DNA of 64,000 nucleotides from Deinococcus hopiensis KR-140. GTDB taxonomy: Bacteria; Deinococcota; Deinococci; Deinococcales; Deinococcaceae. The notes beneath the pieces are model-generated. The model saw only the letters and a list, made by a program, of their open reading frames with translations, ran no database searches and was not told where the DNA came from. Each line of letters begins with the position of its first letter. Positions within the stretch are counted from its first letter, which is position 1. The position numbers and the translations under genes were made by a program. Below, piece after piece: positions 18,581 to 27,323 of this stretch. The stretch covers positions 1 to 64,000 of the forward strand of contig NZ_FWWU01000010.1 of NCBI RefSeq assembly GCF_900176165.1, written 5' to 3'.

Positions 18581-19414
18581 TCAGGGTGTGAACAATGGCT
18601 GCATGGCGAGCCATAAACCTTCCGCAGCGTGGGCCGCCCACGCCGCGTCCTGAAACTCCGCAATCTCCACGCCCACCACGTTCTGGCTGGACAGCAGGCG
18701 CATCAAGTCCCCCAGCTGCTCAAACGTCAACCCTCCGGAAACGCTGTAATCCGTGGGCAGGAGCCCCGGTTCCATCACATCACAGTCCAGGTGAATGTAT
18801 ATCGGCGCGTTCCCCAGCAAGCCGCCGAGCTCTTCCGTCACCGAGGGCGAGACAGGCACGACGTGAATGCCGCGTTGATCAATCAGCGCGAGTTCAGGTG
18901 GGTCAACATCCCGCACCCCAACGTAAATGATCTGGCTGGGCACCAGCCCTTTACCCAATCCCGACTCCCAGATCCCTGTGGCCGCTGAGAGGACCATCCC
19001 ACCGAGGAAGCCGCTGCTGCTCGTCTGTGGACTGTTGAGGTCCGCGTGCGCATCAAACCAGACGACGACGGCATCCGGATGATATTCGGCGAGGACAGGC
19101 AGCGTGGCGAGGGCAGCAGCGCAGCGGGTCAGAAACGTCAACGGCCGCTGCCCAGAGGCGTACACCTGCTGAAGGCGCGTTTGCAGCGCCCGCAGGTCAG
19201 GCATGGCCACCTGAAGTTCAGCGTCCCAATCCGTGTTGAGGGCGGAAGCCGGGGCGCCTACCGCCTGGAGCGGACGGTGGAGGGGGTGGCCAAAGGTTTG
19301 GGCCAGGTGGAGGGCGCCGGGAATGGCCAGACCGTTATGGTCTCCGGCGAGTCCCTGGTACACCGTGAGCCCCCAGTGCTGTTCTGTCATGGGCAAAGAT
19401 GACACGTTGCTCAC
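18581..19414 (-). CDS. Arginase/agmatinase-family protein
   Basis: 277 aa from GTG 19414 (an in-frame ATG lies at 19390; neither has a clear ribosome site). Ureohydrolase fold with metal motifs WFDAHADLN (about 119-127) and YIHLDCDVMEPG (about 200-211), plus the late Glu in VVGVEIAEF. The usual first-ligand motif GGDHS is not visible; the corresponding region reads TFLTRCAAAL, so the metal site is atypical. It would be a Mn-dependent C-N hydrolase on a guanidino or formimino substrate, or a family member that has lost one ligand. Divergent from the phosphotransferase gene at 19672. Confidence 0.8.
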   Translation of the reverse strand: MSNVSSLPMTEQHWGLTVYQGLAGDHNGLAIPGALHLAQTFGHPLHRPLQAVGAPASALNTDWDAELQVAMPDLRALQTRLQQVYASGQRPLTFLTRCAAALATLPVLAEYHPDAVVVWFDAHADLNSPQTSSSGFLGGMVLSAATGIWESGLGKGLVPSQIIYVGVRDVDPPELALIDQRGIHVVPVSPSVTEELGGLLGNAPIYIHLDCDVMEPGLLPTDYSVSGGLTFEQLGDLMRLLSSQNVVGVEIAEFQDAAWAAHAAEGLWLAMQPLFTP

Positions 19415-19671
19415 AACGCTGGAAGGCGCAGGGCGTTTGGGCCAGGCGGGCTGCTCCGTATGGCAAGACCCTGTCCCGCGCTCGGCTGAGATTCAGCGAG
19501 CGTTGGTGGCGTCCTCAGCAGCGTTGGAGGAGGGGGACCTCCGCTACGCCAGCAGCTTCGTCAAGTCCTTCTAACACAACTTTGCCAGAATGGGGCCTTC
19601 ATGCCTGCTCTGCCTCTCCCACTGCGCCTGCCCGCTCATCTGCAGGAGTTTGCCTGCGTTGGACAGACGAG

Positions 19672-20679
19672 GTGACCTGGGGCGAGACCCTGGGCCGCCT
19701 GCGCCCAGAGACGGTGAGCGCGGCAGCAATCCGCTGGGGGACGGGCCCCGTCACCCTGGTAAATCCCGGCTTCAATTACGTCTACCGCGCCGAGGACAGC
19801 GCGGGGCCCCTCTACCTGCGCTTCACCCACGTTGCCCTGCGCAACGCTGAGTACCTGGGGCCACCCCTGCAGTGGCTCCGCTTCCTGCACACCCAGGGAG
19901 CGCCGGTGAATGAACCTCTCCCCTCGCTGGACGGGTGCTGGACTGAGGCGGTGACGCAGGAAGACGACCTCTTCCTCGCCACCGCTGTACGGGGTGTGGT
20001 TGGGCCGCGCCTGAGTGGGTTGCCGCCCGGGCCCCGCCTGTACCAGGCCTTTGGCCGGTCCATCGGGCAGCTGCACGCGGCGTCCTTACGCTTCATGCCC
20101 GAGCCCAGCACGCCACCTATGCTCGGCCCTGCCCTGCTCGGCGTGTTTCCAAGCTGGCGGCTGTTCTGGCATGGAGCGCGGGAGCACGCGCTGAAGGAAC
20201 CGGTCATTGCCGCAACGTTCGGGGCGCTCACTCCCTGGGTAGACGCGGTGGGCGGTCCGGCACGGGGTTGGCCGGACGACTCGGCCTCCGCCACGGACGG
20301 CCTCGGCCTCACGCACGGCGACCTGCGGCCCGGCAACGCAATCTGGGACGGCGAGCGGGTCGTCATCATTGATTTTGACGAGCCGGTGTACGGACCGCTG
20401 GCCACGGACCTGGCCCGGGCCGTGATGGAGATACCGCGCGGACAGCGCGCCGCTCTCTGGGCCGCAGTGCTGACCGGCTACCGCGAAGTGTTGCCGCTCG
20501 GTCCTGCCTGGGACCGGGAACTGCCACGCCTGCTGCGGTCGCGCGCTGCCCTCATGGCCGCCTGGAATATCTCAGGCGGAGCTGACCTGACCGACGTGCG
20601 CCCCATCAGCGGTACGCTCGCGCCAGTCAGCTTGTGGCGGCTCCGCGAGCACCTGCTCAACGGCGAGTATGACGGTTGA
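19672..20679 (+). CDS. APH-type phosphotransferase
   Basis: 335 aa from GTG 19672. Protein-kinase-like phosphotransferase fold: the N-lobe strand RWGTGPVTLVNPGFNYVY, then the Brenner motif LTHGDLRPGNAIWDG and the metal motif VVIIDFDEPVYGPLATDLA. These are the catalytic and Mg-binding residues of aminoglycoside/homoserine-kinase-like enzymes. The substrate cannot be told. The start is uncertain: a short frame MPALPLPLRLPAHLQEFACV from ATG 19602 ends in a TGA that overlaps the GTG, so the true N-terminus may have been shifted by an indel. Confidence 0.8.
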   Translation: MTWGETLGRLRPETVSAAAIRWGTGPVTLVNPGFNYVYRAEDSAGPLYLRFTHVALRNAEYLGPPLQWLRFLHTQGAPVNEPLPSLDGCWTEAVTQEDDLFLATAVRGVVGPRLSGLPPGPRLYQAFGRSIGQLHAASLRFMPEPSTPPMLGPALLGVFPSWRLFWHGAREHALKEPVIAATFGALTPWVDAVGGPARGWPDDSASATDGLGLTHGDLRPGNAIWDGERVVIIDFDEPVYGPLATDLARAVMEIPRGQRAALWAAVLTGYREVLPLGPAWDRELPRLLRSRAALMAAWNISGGADLTDVRPISGTLAPVSLWRLREHLLNGEYDG

Positions 20680-20779
20680 TGCGAACGAAGTTCTGGCCCG
20701 CGTGACCAAGGCCAGCCAGTACCTGTCGCCCAGGACGGAAATGTTCGGCATAGCCCCGTCAACGTCGCGGAGATCGTCT

Positions 20780-21229
20780 GATGAGGCTCCGACACAGGTA
20801 CAGCGTGGTGTCCAGCGCCTGTTCCTGCGCCGCGTCAAGGCTTTATGATCCATCATCCACCTGCCCCTTGCGCTGCTTCTCGATGTACCGCTGAACTCCT
20901 TCTGCCGAAATGTCGCCCGCAGGGCCGACATCGCAGGCGGAAGTCCACAGGGGGCCGCGCCGCTCCCGCTCAGGGAACTCTTGCAGCAGCCGTGCAGACA
21001 CGCCCTTCAGAGTCGTGTCGACGTCGGATGGTGTCCATTTCGGTGGGCAGGACAGCAAGAGGTGCGCGTGACGCATGACTTCCGTGCCCCGGATGAGCCA
21101 GTCCCGCCCAGCGCTGGGCATCTCCGTCACGCGCTCACGGGCAGGGCCGGAGAACGGCGGCGGTACCTCGGCGTGAAGACCAGATGGCGGTTCAGATTGA
21201 AGTGCGCGCGTCGTGTCAAACGCGCTCCA
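20780..21229 (-). pseudogene. IS200/IS605-type tnpA-tnpB remnant
   Basis: Minus strand. THFNLNRHLVFTPRYRR-like N-terminus near 21225-21150 in one frame, then MRHAHLLLSCPPKWTPSD (HUH motif), GVSARLLQEFPERE and GDISAEGVQRYIEKQRKG (catalytic Tyr region) in another: a Y1 TnpA with a frameshift. About 20780-20850 downstream encodes, in shifted frame, QEQALDTTLYLCRSL, the typical N-terminus of TnpB. The rest of TnpB is missing. A fossil of an IS605-like element. Confidence 0.6.
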
Positions 21230-21367
21230 ACCATCTGCAGATGCAGAACAAGGCTGGGTTCTGGTTCGCCGCCTCTGGCGCCGAATTGCGCCCCCCTGCG
21301 GGGCGGTGGCGTAATCCCCGGCTTTTCAAGGCTGGGGATTACGCCACTTTTTCCAAGGACCGGGGTT

Positions 21368-21452
21368 CATCCGTGATGAGAGAGCGGGCCAACCCAAGCG
21401 GACGCGCAACGCTGCGCAGCAGAGGGGATGGAACGGATGACCCGGAAACCGG
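21368..21452 (-). repeat. Repeat family B copy 3
   Basis: On the minus strand begins TTCCGGGTCATCCGTTCC, contains TGCTGCGCAGCG and GTCCGCTTGGGTTGGCCCG, ends ATCACGGATGAACCCC. Terminal ATCCGT and ACGGAT are inverted. Confidence 0.6.
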
Positions 21453-21453
21453 A

Positions 21454-21870
21454 TCAGGGGCTGGCGTTGACGCTGCTCACCCACTGCCGCTGGCCACCAT
21501 GCACCGCTTGAAGCGCGTGTTCGTCCATGGCGAGCCCAAGCTCGTACTCTCCGTACAACACGGTATTGGCGCCCAGATCCTTGAGTGCCTGCTGCGTGTG
21601 CTCATCGTGCGGTCGGGCGGTCACGTGTACGGTCGGATTGACCCGGCGCACATGTTGCAGGATCAGCTCGGCCTGAACGCTGTCCGGCATCGCGATGATA
21701 ACCGCGCCCGCTTCCCTCAGGCCAGCACGCTGAAGGACTTCGGTGCGTGCGGCGTCACCATAGATCACGGACATACCCGCCGTACGCAGCTCTTCCACCC
21801 GACCACCGTGTGGCCCAGCGCCTCCAGCGCGCTGTTCGCATTGGCAGGATAACGGTCCGGGCCAAGTTCA
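21454..21870 (-). pseudogene. CPA2-type antiporter NAD-binding (TrkA-N) fragment
   Basis: The 114-aa frame reads MSVIYGDAARTEVLQRAGL, VIIAMPDSVQAELI, VHVTARPHDEHTQQAL and ANTVLYGEYELGLAM: the TrkA-N/RCK cytoplasmic domain that ends KefB/YbaL-type cation:proton antiporters. About 20 codons of the preceding strand (NSALEALGHTVV) lie in another frame. The membrane domain is absent. Remnant only. Confidence 0.6.
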
Positions 21871-21899
21871 GGGCCCCGCTTGGCAGGGCGGCGCTGCCC

Positions 21900-22560
21900 T
21901 GCGCCACTGCCTTTTGCAGGGCCTCCCGGATTTCGCCCAGCCCTTCCAGGCCCTGCGCAGCGGTGAACTCGCCCTGGATGCGGGCCGAGCAGTACCTCCA
22001 GCCCGCGCCCACCTCGCGCCTCAACAGGCCGTTGCCCTGAATGGCTTCAGTGCCTTCATAAATGGGGTTGAGCCGCTTGTCCCGGTGGTCCATTTCCACC
22101 GGGTCGTCGCGCGGTGTACCCGGTTCCGCCCATCCGCTGTATCGCGCCGCTCAGCGCCTCCTGGCTGTATTTGCTGGGCCTGCTCTTGACGACGGGGTGG
22201 GCAAGTCGGTGTACGCCAGGTCCCGGCCCGGCTGACCCACGAGTTCGCCCACCGTTTCGCCGCCCTCGCCGGACCTCAGCAGCGTGCTCGTGGCGACCCG
22301 GTAGCCCACCTTGTGGTTCAGGCCTCCCAGACCTGGACCCTCGGGCTTCCCGTCCTCCCCCTCCCGGTGGCGCGGCACGGTAAACAGCGAGACGCCCTTC
22401 ACTCCGCCGGAACGCCCTGGATACGCGCCGGTACGAGGTGGCACATCGAGTTGTTCAGCAAGAAGTTGCCCGTAGAACGGCGCCGCCGGGGACGCCGGAC
22501 TGCCGACCAATCAACGGTCCAGATCTGGGAGGCTGCCAGTCCCTGTTCCAGGCGAGCAAC
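21900..22560 (-). pseudogene. Acyl-CoA dehydrogenase fragments
   Basis: Minus strand, in order of transcription: NNSMCHLVPARIQGVPAE, then GVKGVSLFTVPRHREGEDG and GLNHKVGYRVATSTLL with GEGGETVGELVG (middle beta domain of an acyl-CoA dehydrogenase), then RLNPIYEGTEAIQGN (the C-terminal helical domain). The pieces lie in different frames with a large part missing between them. A decayed fatty-acid-oxidation gene. Confidence 0.6.
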
Positions 22561-22782
22561 ACTTCTGCGTTTCTCAGCGCCTGCTGACGCTGTCTTCCCA
22601 CCACTGGGGACCAGGCACCTGGCGTAGGCGGACGAAGGGCCTTCAATGGCACAGGCATGGAAGCCCGGAAAGACCACGGCTTCCAGCGTCCCAGGACCTT
22701 TCCCCCTCGGATGATTTTGGAGGGGCCTTCCTGGCCATCCTGTGGCCTCACGTCACCCCCATAAAATAAGGCAGCACCCCTT
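22561..22782. other. Short gap before recombinase
   Basis: Nothing recognised beyond possible outlying pieces of the acyl-CoA dehydrogenase remnant. Confidence 0.4.
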
Positions 22783-22812
22783 TACTTGCGCTTTGTGTTC
22801 TAAACGCAAGTA
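22783..22812. promoter_or_regulatory. Inverted repeat upstream of intact recombinase
   Basis: TACTTGCG (22783-22790) and CGCAAGTA (22805-22812) flank a 14-bp AT-rich centre, 38 bp before the ATG of the intact tyrosine recombinase. Candidate operator or recombinase-binding core. Confidence 0.45.
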
Positions 22813-22850
22813 TCATAGGGTATGTTCCATTCCACCTCTCATCCCACCGC

Positions 22851-23888
22851 ATGACGCTCGTCCTCGCCTCCACCTGGGCCAGTCCCGACAACCGCCGGCG
22901 CGAAGCCCTGCGCGCCGCCCATACCCAGAATGCCGAGCGCCTCACCGACCTCCTTACCTTCTATCTTCAACGCAAAACCCGGGGACGCCAGGTCAGCCCC
23001 CAGACCCTGCGCAACTACAGCGTCGCCATCCGGGACTTCCTCGACTTCACCGGTCCGCCCGACTCCCCCCGGTACAGCCTGCAGAACCTCACCGCCGAAG
23101 ACCTCGAAGCGTACCTCGAACACAGCAAAGCCCGCGCTCGCCACAGTGCAACACCTGGACAGCTGGCGCTGGGCAGCGTCGGGACCTACCTCTACGGCGT
23201 TCGCGCCCTGTACCGCGCCCTCACCTGGGCTGGGGCCGTGACTTCAAACCCCACCCTGGGCGTGAGTGCTCCGCGGGACCCCACACCTGCCCACACCCGC
23301 AAACGCGCCGTCCCCCGCACCCATTACCGCGCCTTGCTGGACGCTCCCGATCCCACCCATGCTGCCCGCGACGCCGCCATCCTGACCCTGGGAGCCACCC
23401 TCGGGTTGCGGGCGCAGGAGACCGTGCGCCTCGGAGTGGGAGACGTCCAGCTCAGCCTGCGCGAACTCCACGTCCGGCACGGCAAAGGCGGCAAGGAACG
23501 CCGCATTCCCCTACCAGCAGCGGCCGCCGCCGTGCTCGCCCGCTGGTTGGAGGTTCGCCGGGGTCTGGAAATCGCTGGAGATCTCACCGCCCAGCACACC
23601 AGCCTGATCGTCTCGTTCCACCGTGGTCACCTGGGAAAGCCGCTGACCACGGCGGGCTTGAGAACCATCGTCAACCGGTATCTCCGTGAGGTTGGACTGC
23701 CGCCAGACATGGGTGGGGTGCATACCCTACGGCGCACGGCGGGAACACGTCTGTACCGGGCGACCCGTGACCTGCATGTCGTGGCGGACATACTCGGCCA
23801 CGCTTCGGTCACCACCAGCGCCATTTACGCCAAGCTTGACGTGGACGTTCGGCTCGAAGCCCTGGAAGCGGCTGACCAGGCGGACTAA
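22851..23888 (+). CDS. Tyrosine recombinase (Xer/integrase family)
   Basis: 345 aa, intact. SAM-like core-binding domain at about 30-130 (QTLRNYSVAIRDFLDFTG) and catalytic domain about 150-335. The full active site is visible: Arg187 in GLRAQETVRLG, Lys212/215 in GKGGKERRIPL, His291-x-x-Arg294 in HTLRRTAG, His317 in DILGHASVTT and Tyr326 in SAIYAKLD. It would cut and rejoin DNA at an inverted-repeat core site, resolving replicon dimers or integrating/excising an element. No phage or transfer genes flank it, so a Xer-like role for a plasmid or a single-gene integrase are both open. Confidence 0.9.
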   Translation: MTLVLASTWASPDNRRREALRAAHTQNAERLTDLLTFYLQRKTRGRQVSPQTLRNYSVAIRDFLDFTGPPDSPRYSLQNLTAEDLEAYLEHSKARARHSATPGQLALGSVGTYLYGVRALYRALTWAGAVTSNPTLGVSAPRDPTPAHTRKRAVPRTHYRALLDAPDPTHAARDAAILTLGATLGLRAQETVRLGVGDVQLSLRELHVRHGKGGKERRIPLPAAAAAVLARWLEVRRGLEIAGDLTAQHTSLIVSFHRGHLGKPLTTAGLRTIVNRYLREVGLPPDMGGVHTLRRTAGTRLYRATRDLHVVADILGHASVTTSAIYAKLDVDVRLEALEAADQAD

Positions 23889-24120
23889 CGGCTGGAACAG
23901 CAGCAATCTGAAGATGCGGCAGGCGTGGGAACGGGGAAACGCCCCGCACCGCGTACACACGCCTGGACCGGCGTTGCGCGCCGGACGTGGTGAAGGTTCG
24001 GCGAAGGCGCGCAGACGGTGACGGCGCCTGGCCCCGGACGTCTCCTGGAAGCGCTGCCTGCTGTCTGCGGTAACAGGGCGGGCAGGCCTTCCCTTCGGGC
24101 TGGTATTCGGTCACCTGTCA

Positions 24121-24794
24121 TACGGTCTGCGGATCATCCGTGCTGTCCCCCGCTGCGGCGCCGCGTTGCCCGTCCGCCCGGGTTGGCCGGTGATCTCATT
24201 ACGGATAAACACCACTCCTTTCCGCTGGACTTCAGGCAGGTCCAAGACCTGCCGGGCCAGGAGGTCTTGCACTTCGACCCCTCGTTTCAATGCTGTTCAC
24301 ATCTACAGCCTCCTCTCAGGGGCAGCGCCACCACCTTGTCGGGTGAGGCACCCACCTTCAGGGTGGTCCCCGGGTGTACCAGTCGGGCGAACGCCAGAAA
24401 GGCGTTTGCCGCTGGGCTCCTTCTGTCAGATCTGGCCTGGCCCTGGGGGGTGACGGCAGGTCTGACTGGTCTGCGCAAGCCTGACTTTCAACCCGCGGAC
24501 GCGCGCGCCCGGAGACGGCCGCAATGCGGGCGGCCCACTCTGAGAAGCCCTCGACTGACCTCGTTTCGCCCGGATGTTCAGGGGCTGAGGAGGCACCGAA
24601 GCTGTCCACATGGTCGCCGCACCCTGGAACGATTCACGCCGTCGAGAAACACCCACACCTCATGGGGACGCACTTCACTGCTCGCAGCGTCTGATAAGGA
24701 TTGCGGCGAATCGGTTCTCTCACACCGATTCACCCGAGTGGACGTGCAGCGCCGCGCCGCAGAGGGGGCAGAACGGATGTTCCGCAAACCCGTA
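24121..24794. mobile_element. MITE-like element with long inverted ends
   Basis: About 674 bp bounded by TACGG (24121) and CCGTA (24790-24794), with imperfect inverted ends of about 70-95 bp: left TGCGGATCATCCGTGCTG, right (reverse complement) TGCGGAACATCCGTTCTG, both followed by CTGCGGCG. Both ends contain repeat family B. The interior has no complete gene. TA at both edges suggests mobilisation by a Tc1/IS630-type transposase. Confidence 0.55.
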
Positions 24795-24808
24795 TGACTA
24801 GCGGCCAT

Positions 24809-24843
24809 CGGCGTTCAGCCAGGGGGAGGTGTGCTGAACGCCG
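24809..24843. terminator. Hairpin after TolB-like gene
   Basis: CGGCGTTCAG and CTGAACGCCG (10-bp arms) about 10 bp beyond the stop of the gene at 24854. No T tract, but position and stem fit a terminator. Confidence 0.45.
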
Positions 24844-24853
24844 ACCGCCCGCT

Positions 24854-25822
24854 TCAGGGCAAGTTCACCACCCGCACGTTGCCGTCGCGCGCGCTAAGGT
24901 AGGCGACCCGCCGCCCATCCGGACTGACCGACCAATCGCCCTGACGCACCTGATCTCCGAGATCGCCCAGGGTCTGCCAGCGGTTTGTCCGCACGTCGTA
25001 TTCCCGCAGGACGTGCGGCTGACCGTTGGGATTGAGCGGGATCAGCAGCAGTCGGTTCGCGTCCCGCCAGCGGTAGGACCCGAAGGCGCCGAGCCTGCGC
25101 GGCGCTCCCCCAGCCGTGGACTGGAGCCACAGGCCGTTGCGGATGGCCGAATCGAAGGTCACGGAATACACCACCCTCGCCCCATCTGGACTGAGGGTCA
25201 CGCCCCGGAAGGACAGGGCTGTCCCCAGCACCTTTCGCGCGCCCGTGGCGGGGTTTAGCGTAAACAGTTCGCGGTCCCGCTCTGCGGCGGTGCGTTTGCC
25301 GCTCAGCAGCAGCGTGGAAGGGCCAACCCAGCCGCTGATACCCCCGCCGTACAGGGTGGCCACCTGCCGGGGGGCGGCGAACACCTCGGCCAGGAACACG
25401 CGCGTGACGCGGCGGTCAAAGTTGCCGCTCGTGGCGCTGCGGGTATAGGCGAGCGCCGTCTCGGTCGGGTTCCAGGTCACGTCCGCTCCGGCGGTGGGCA
25501 ACGTGAACTTGCGCCCGTCGGCGAGGCGCTCCAGGGTGGTGCCCTCCCCCGCCCCGGGCCGGACCGCCCACAGCAGCCGGGGTGAGAAGAAGGCCACGCT
25601 GGAAAACCGCCGCGTCACCGTTCCGCCCCCAGCTCCAACCTGATAAATCCCGGTACTGGTGCGGGCAGGTGGCCCATCGAGAAACAGCAGGCGGCGTGAG
25701 TCGGGACTCCACACCACTCCCGGGCAGCAGGTGCCGGTCAGCACGGCCCGCGAGGGCAGGGTTGCGGCGAAAGCCCCCGGAACGAGGGCGGCCACACCCA
25801 GACCCAGCAGGACGCGCTTCAC
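24854..25822 (-). CDS. Exported TolB-like beta-propeller protein
   Basis: 322 aa with a signal peptide (about 1-20, ending GAFAA). The body is a string of WD40-like/TolB beta-propeller blades: VVWSPDSRRLLFLDG, VTWNPTETALAYTRS, VTLSPDGARVVYSV and WSVSPDGRRVAYLSARDG. No enzyme motif. The ATG at 25822 overlaps the stop of the M23 peptidase gene by 4 nt (ATGA), so the two are co-translated and may act together at the cell envelope (inference). Similar secreted propellers are encoded at 41393 and 42589. Confidence 0.85.
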   Translation of the reverse strand: MKRVLLGLGVAALVPGAFAATLPSRAVLTGTCCPGVVWSPDSRRLLFLDGPPARTSTGIYQVGAGGGTVTRRFSSVAFFSPRLLWAVRPGAGEGTTLERLADGRKFTLPTAGADVTWNPTETALAYTRSATSGNFDRRVTRVFLAEVFAAPRQVATLYGGGISGWVGPSTLLLSGKRTAAERDRELFTLNPATGARKVLGTALSFRGVTLSPDGARVVYSVTFDSAIRNGLWLQSTAGGAPRRLGAFGSYRWRDANRLLLIPLNPNGQPHVLREYDVRTNRWQTLGDLGDQVRQGDWSVSPDGRRVAYLSARDGNVRVVNLP

Positions 25823-26538
25823 CGCGCACCTCCCGGTGCAGGGGGCCAGGGCCTGCGGAACCCGTTGAGGAGCCGGCCTCCCCGGCGCACCTCCGGCTGA
25901 GTTTCAGGCGTCTGCCAGCGGCGCGGCGCGTCGAGGTCGTACTCGTAGCCGCGCCCGAAGCTTCCGGCCAGCGCCAGCGAGTCCCAGTCGGCGGCGAGGT
26001 AGGGCACCGGGTTAAAGAGGCGCTGGTGCGAACGATCCCGCAGCTCCAGGTGAAGGTGCGGGGCACTCACGCACGTCTCCTGCGAGTCGCCGCTCTGACC
26101 GACGACCTGACCGCGCTTCACGGTCTGCCCGGCGCGTAGGGCCGAGCGCACCCGCAAGTGCCCGTACAGGCTGCTCAGGTTTCCCGCGTGGTTGATCACG
26201 AGGTTGTGCGGCGGACTGCCGTGCGGCCCGTCCACCTCGGCGACCACGCCGTCACCGATGGCAAGGACGGGCGTGCCGCAGGGGGCGCTGAAATCCAACC
26301 CGGCGTGGAGACCCTGAAGGTTGCCGTAGGTAGAGCGCCTTTGCCGGTACGCCCCAGTGGTGTTGCCGTAGCCCTGTCCCAGCAGCCAGGTGTCTGGCCC
26401 CGGCGCTCTGCCGAAGGGCAAGCCGAATTGCCGCGCAGGGGGCGCGATGGCGCTGTCCGGTAGCGCGGGCGCGTAGTGGGCCAGCGCCACCGCCGACGCG
26501 AGCAGCGTGAGGACGCCTCCGGTTCTCCAGTGGAACAT
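25819..26538 (-). CDS. M23-family (LytM) metallopeptidase
   Basis: 239 aa. Hydrophobic N-terminus (about 8-25) serves as a signal peptide or anchor. Zinc ligands of the LytM fold are complete: His78 and Asp82 in GLHAGLDF, and His161/His163 in HLHLELRD; YGHL at 125-128 and VVGQSGDSQ follow the family pattern. Predicted to cut peptide cross-links in the cell wall. The C-terminal 40 residues are Arg/Pro-rich and outside the domain. First gene of a two-gene unit with the TolB-like protein. Confidence 0.9.
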   Translation of the reverse strand: MFHWRTGGVLTLLASAVALAHYAPALPDSAIAPPARQFGLPFGRAPGPDTWLLGQGYGNTTGAYRQRRSTYGNLQGLHAGLDFSAPCGTPVLAIGDGVVAEVDGPHGSPPHNLVINHAGNLSSLYGHLRVRSALRAGQTVKRGQVVGQSGDSQETCVSAPHLHLELRDRSHQRLFNPVPYLAADWDSLALAGSFGRGYEYDLDAPRRWQTPETQPEVRRGGRLLNGFRRPWPPAPGGAR

Positions 26539-26927
26539 GCGCGATGTTGCTCCGTGGCGCGCGGCAAAACGGTAGGAGGGCTTACAGGCCTGGCTCCCTT
26601 AAGCCATTTCCTGCAGGGCACAAGGACCACCAGGAGACCCGATATGAATGTGTTGTACGGCGGCAAGGGGAACCACCCCGCGCGAGGATGGTCCTGACCC
26701 TGGGTAATTCCAGGACCTGTTCAATTTCACGAACAGGCGGGATCAACTCTTTATTCGTCTATTCAATATTTTATGTTATCATGCGCCCCTAAACCGTAGC
26801 TAGTATCCAGCTTCAGTTCGTCATTTTCTGGCTCTTTATGAGGATGAACATCTTCTCGTGCAGTAGAGAAATAAAATCCTCGTATGTGCTTAGCACGACA
26901 GCGATTGCTCTGCCGGGTATGCATAAT
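26539..26927. other. Gap with 17-codon frame and hairpin
   Basis: ATG 26644 (after CAGGAG) encodes only MNVLYGGKGNHPARGWS and its stop sits in a hairpin (GGTCCTG 26690-26696 with CAGGACC 26711-26717). From about 26730 the base composition falls sharply to AT-rich. No other gene seen. Confidence 0.35.
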
Positions 26928-27323
26928 TTATGTATTAGTTTTTAACGGCCTCACGTATGCAGCGTAGGAAGGCTTATCGGTGTATCTAGATACTAAAGCG
27001 TCAATATCGACTGATTTTTCCCTAAGATTATCAATGAGTAATTCGTCAAACGTGAAATTACGATGTTGTGTTGATATAAACTTCTCAAATATTCTCTCTA
27101 TATTCCTCTCTGATCTCCGAAGTATTATGTCATATACAGCATCTATGTAAGAGAATAATACCTTCTCTGAAAAAATAATACCACATAGCACGCTGAATAT
27201 GACTTCCGACAGTTCGGATTGCATGTCTTCCAGATCTGCAAGAATCTCAAAAAATGGTTTGTAAGACTCTATTTTGACATCAGCTAATTGTTGCAGTTGC
27301 GAAGATGCGAAAATTTCGTCCAT
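26928..27323 (-). CDS. AT-rich orphan gene, unknown protein
   Basis: 131 aa, starting MDEIFASSQLQQLADVKIES. Predicted all-helical and acidic/mixed charge with a hydrophobic stretch (LSEVIFSVLCGIIFSEKVLFSYI) that could be a buried helix or weak membrane segment. No family recognised. Codon and base use is strikingly AT-rich (AAA, ATA, TTA codons) against the GC-rich neighbours, and upstream DNA (TTTATTATAGATGATAT) is also AT-rich, so recent transfer is likely. Size and isolation would suit an immunity, effector or anti-phage component, but nothing in the sequence proves that. Confidence 0.6.
   Translation of the reverse strand: MDEIFASSQLQQLADVKIESYKPFFEILADLEDMQSELSEVIFSVLCGIIFSEKVLFSYIDAVYDIILRRSERNIERIFEKFISTQHRNFTFDELLIDNLREKSVDIDALVSRYTDKPSYAAYVRPLKTNT

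Noticed and set aside
19389..19574. 61-codon frame MGKDDTLLTTLEGAGRLGQA divergent from the arginase-like gene
   Set aside because: No ribosome site, its ATG overlaps an alternative start of the arginase gene on the other strand, and it matches nothing.
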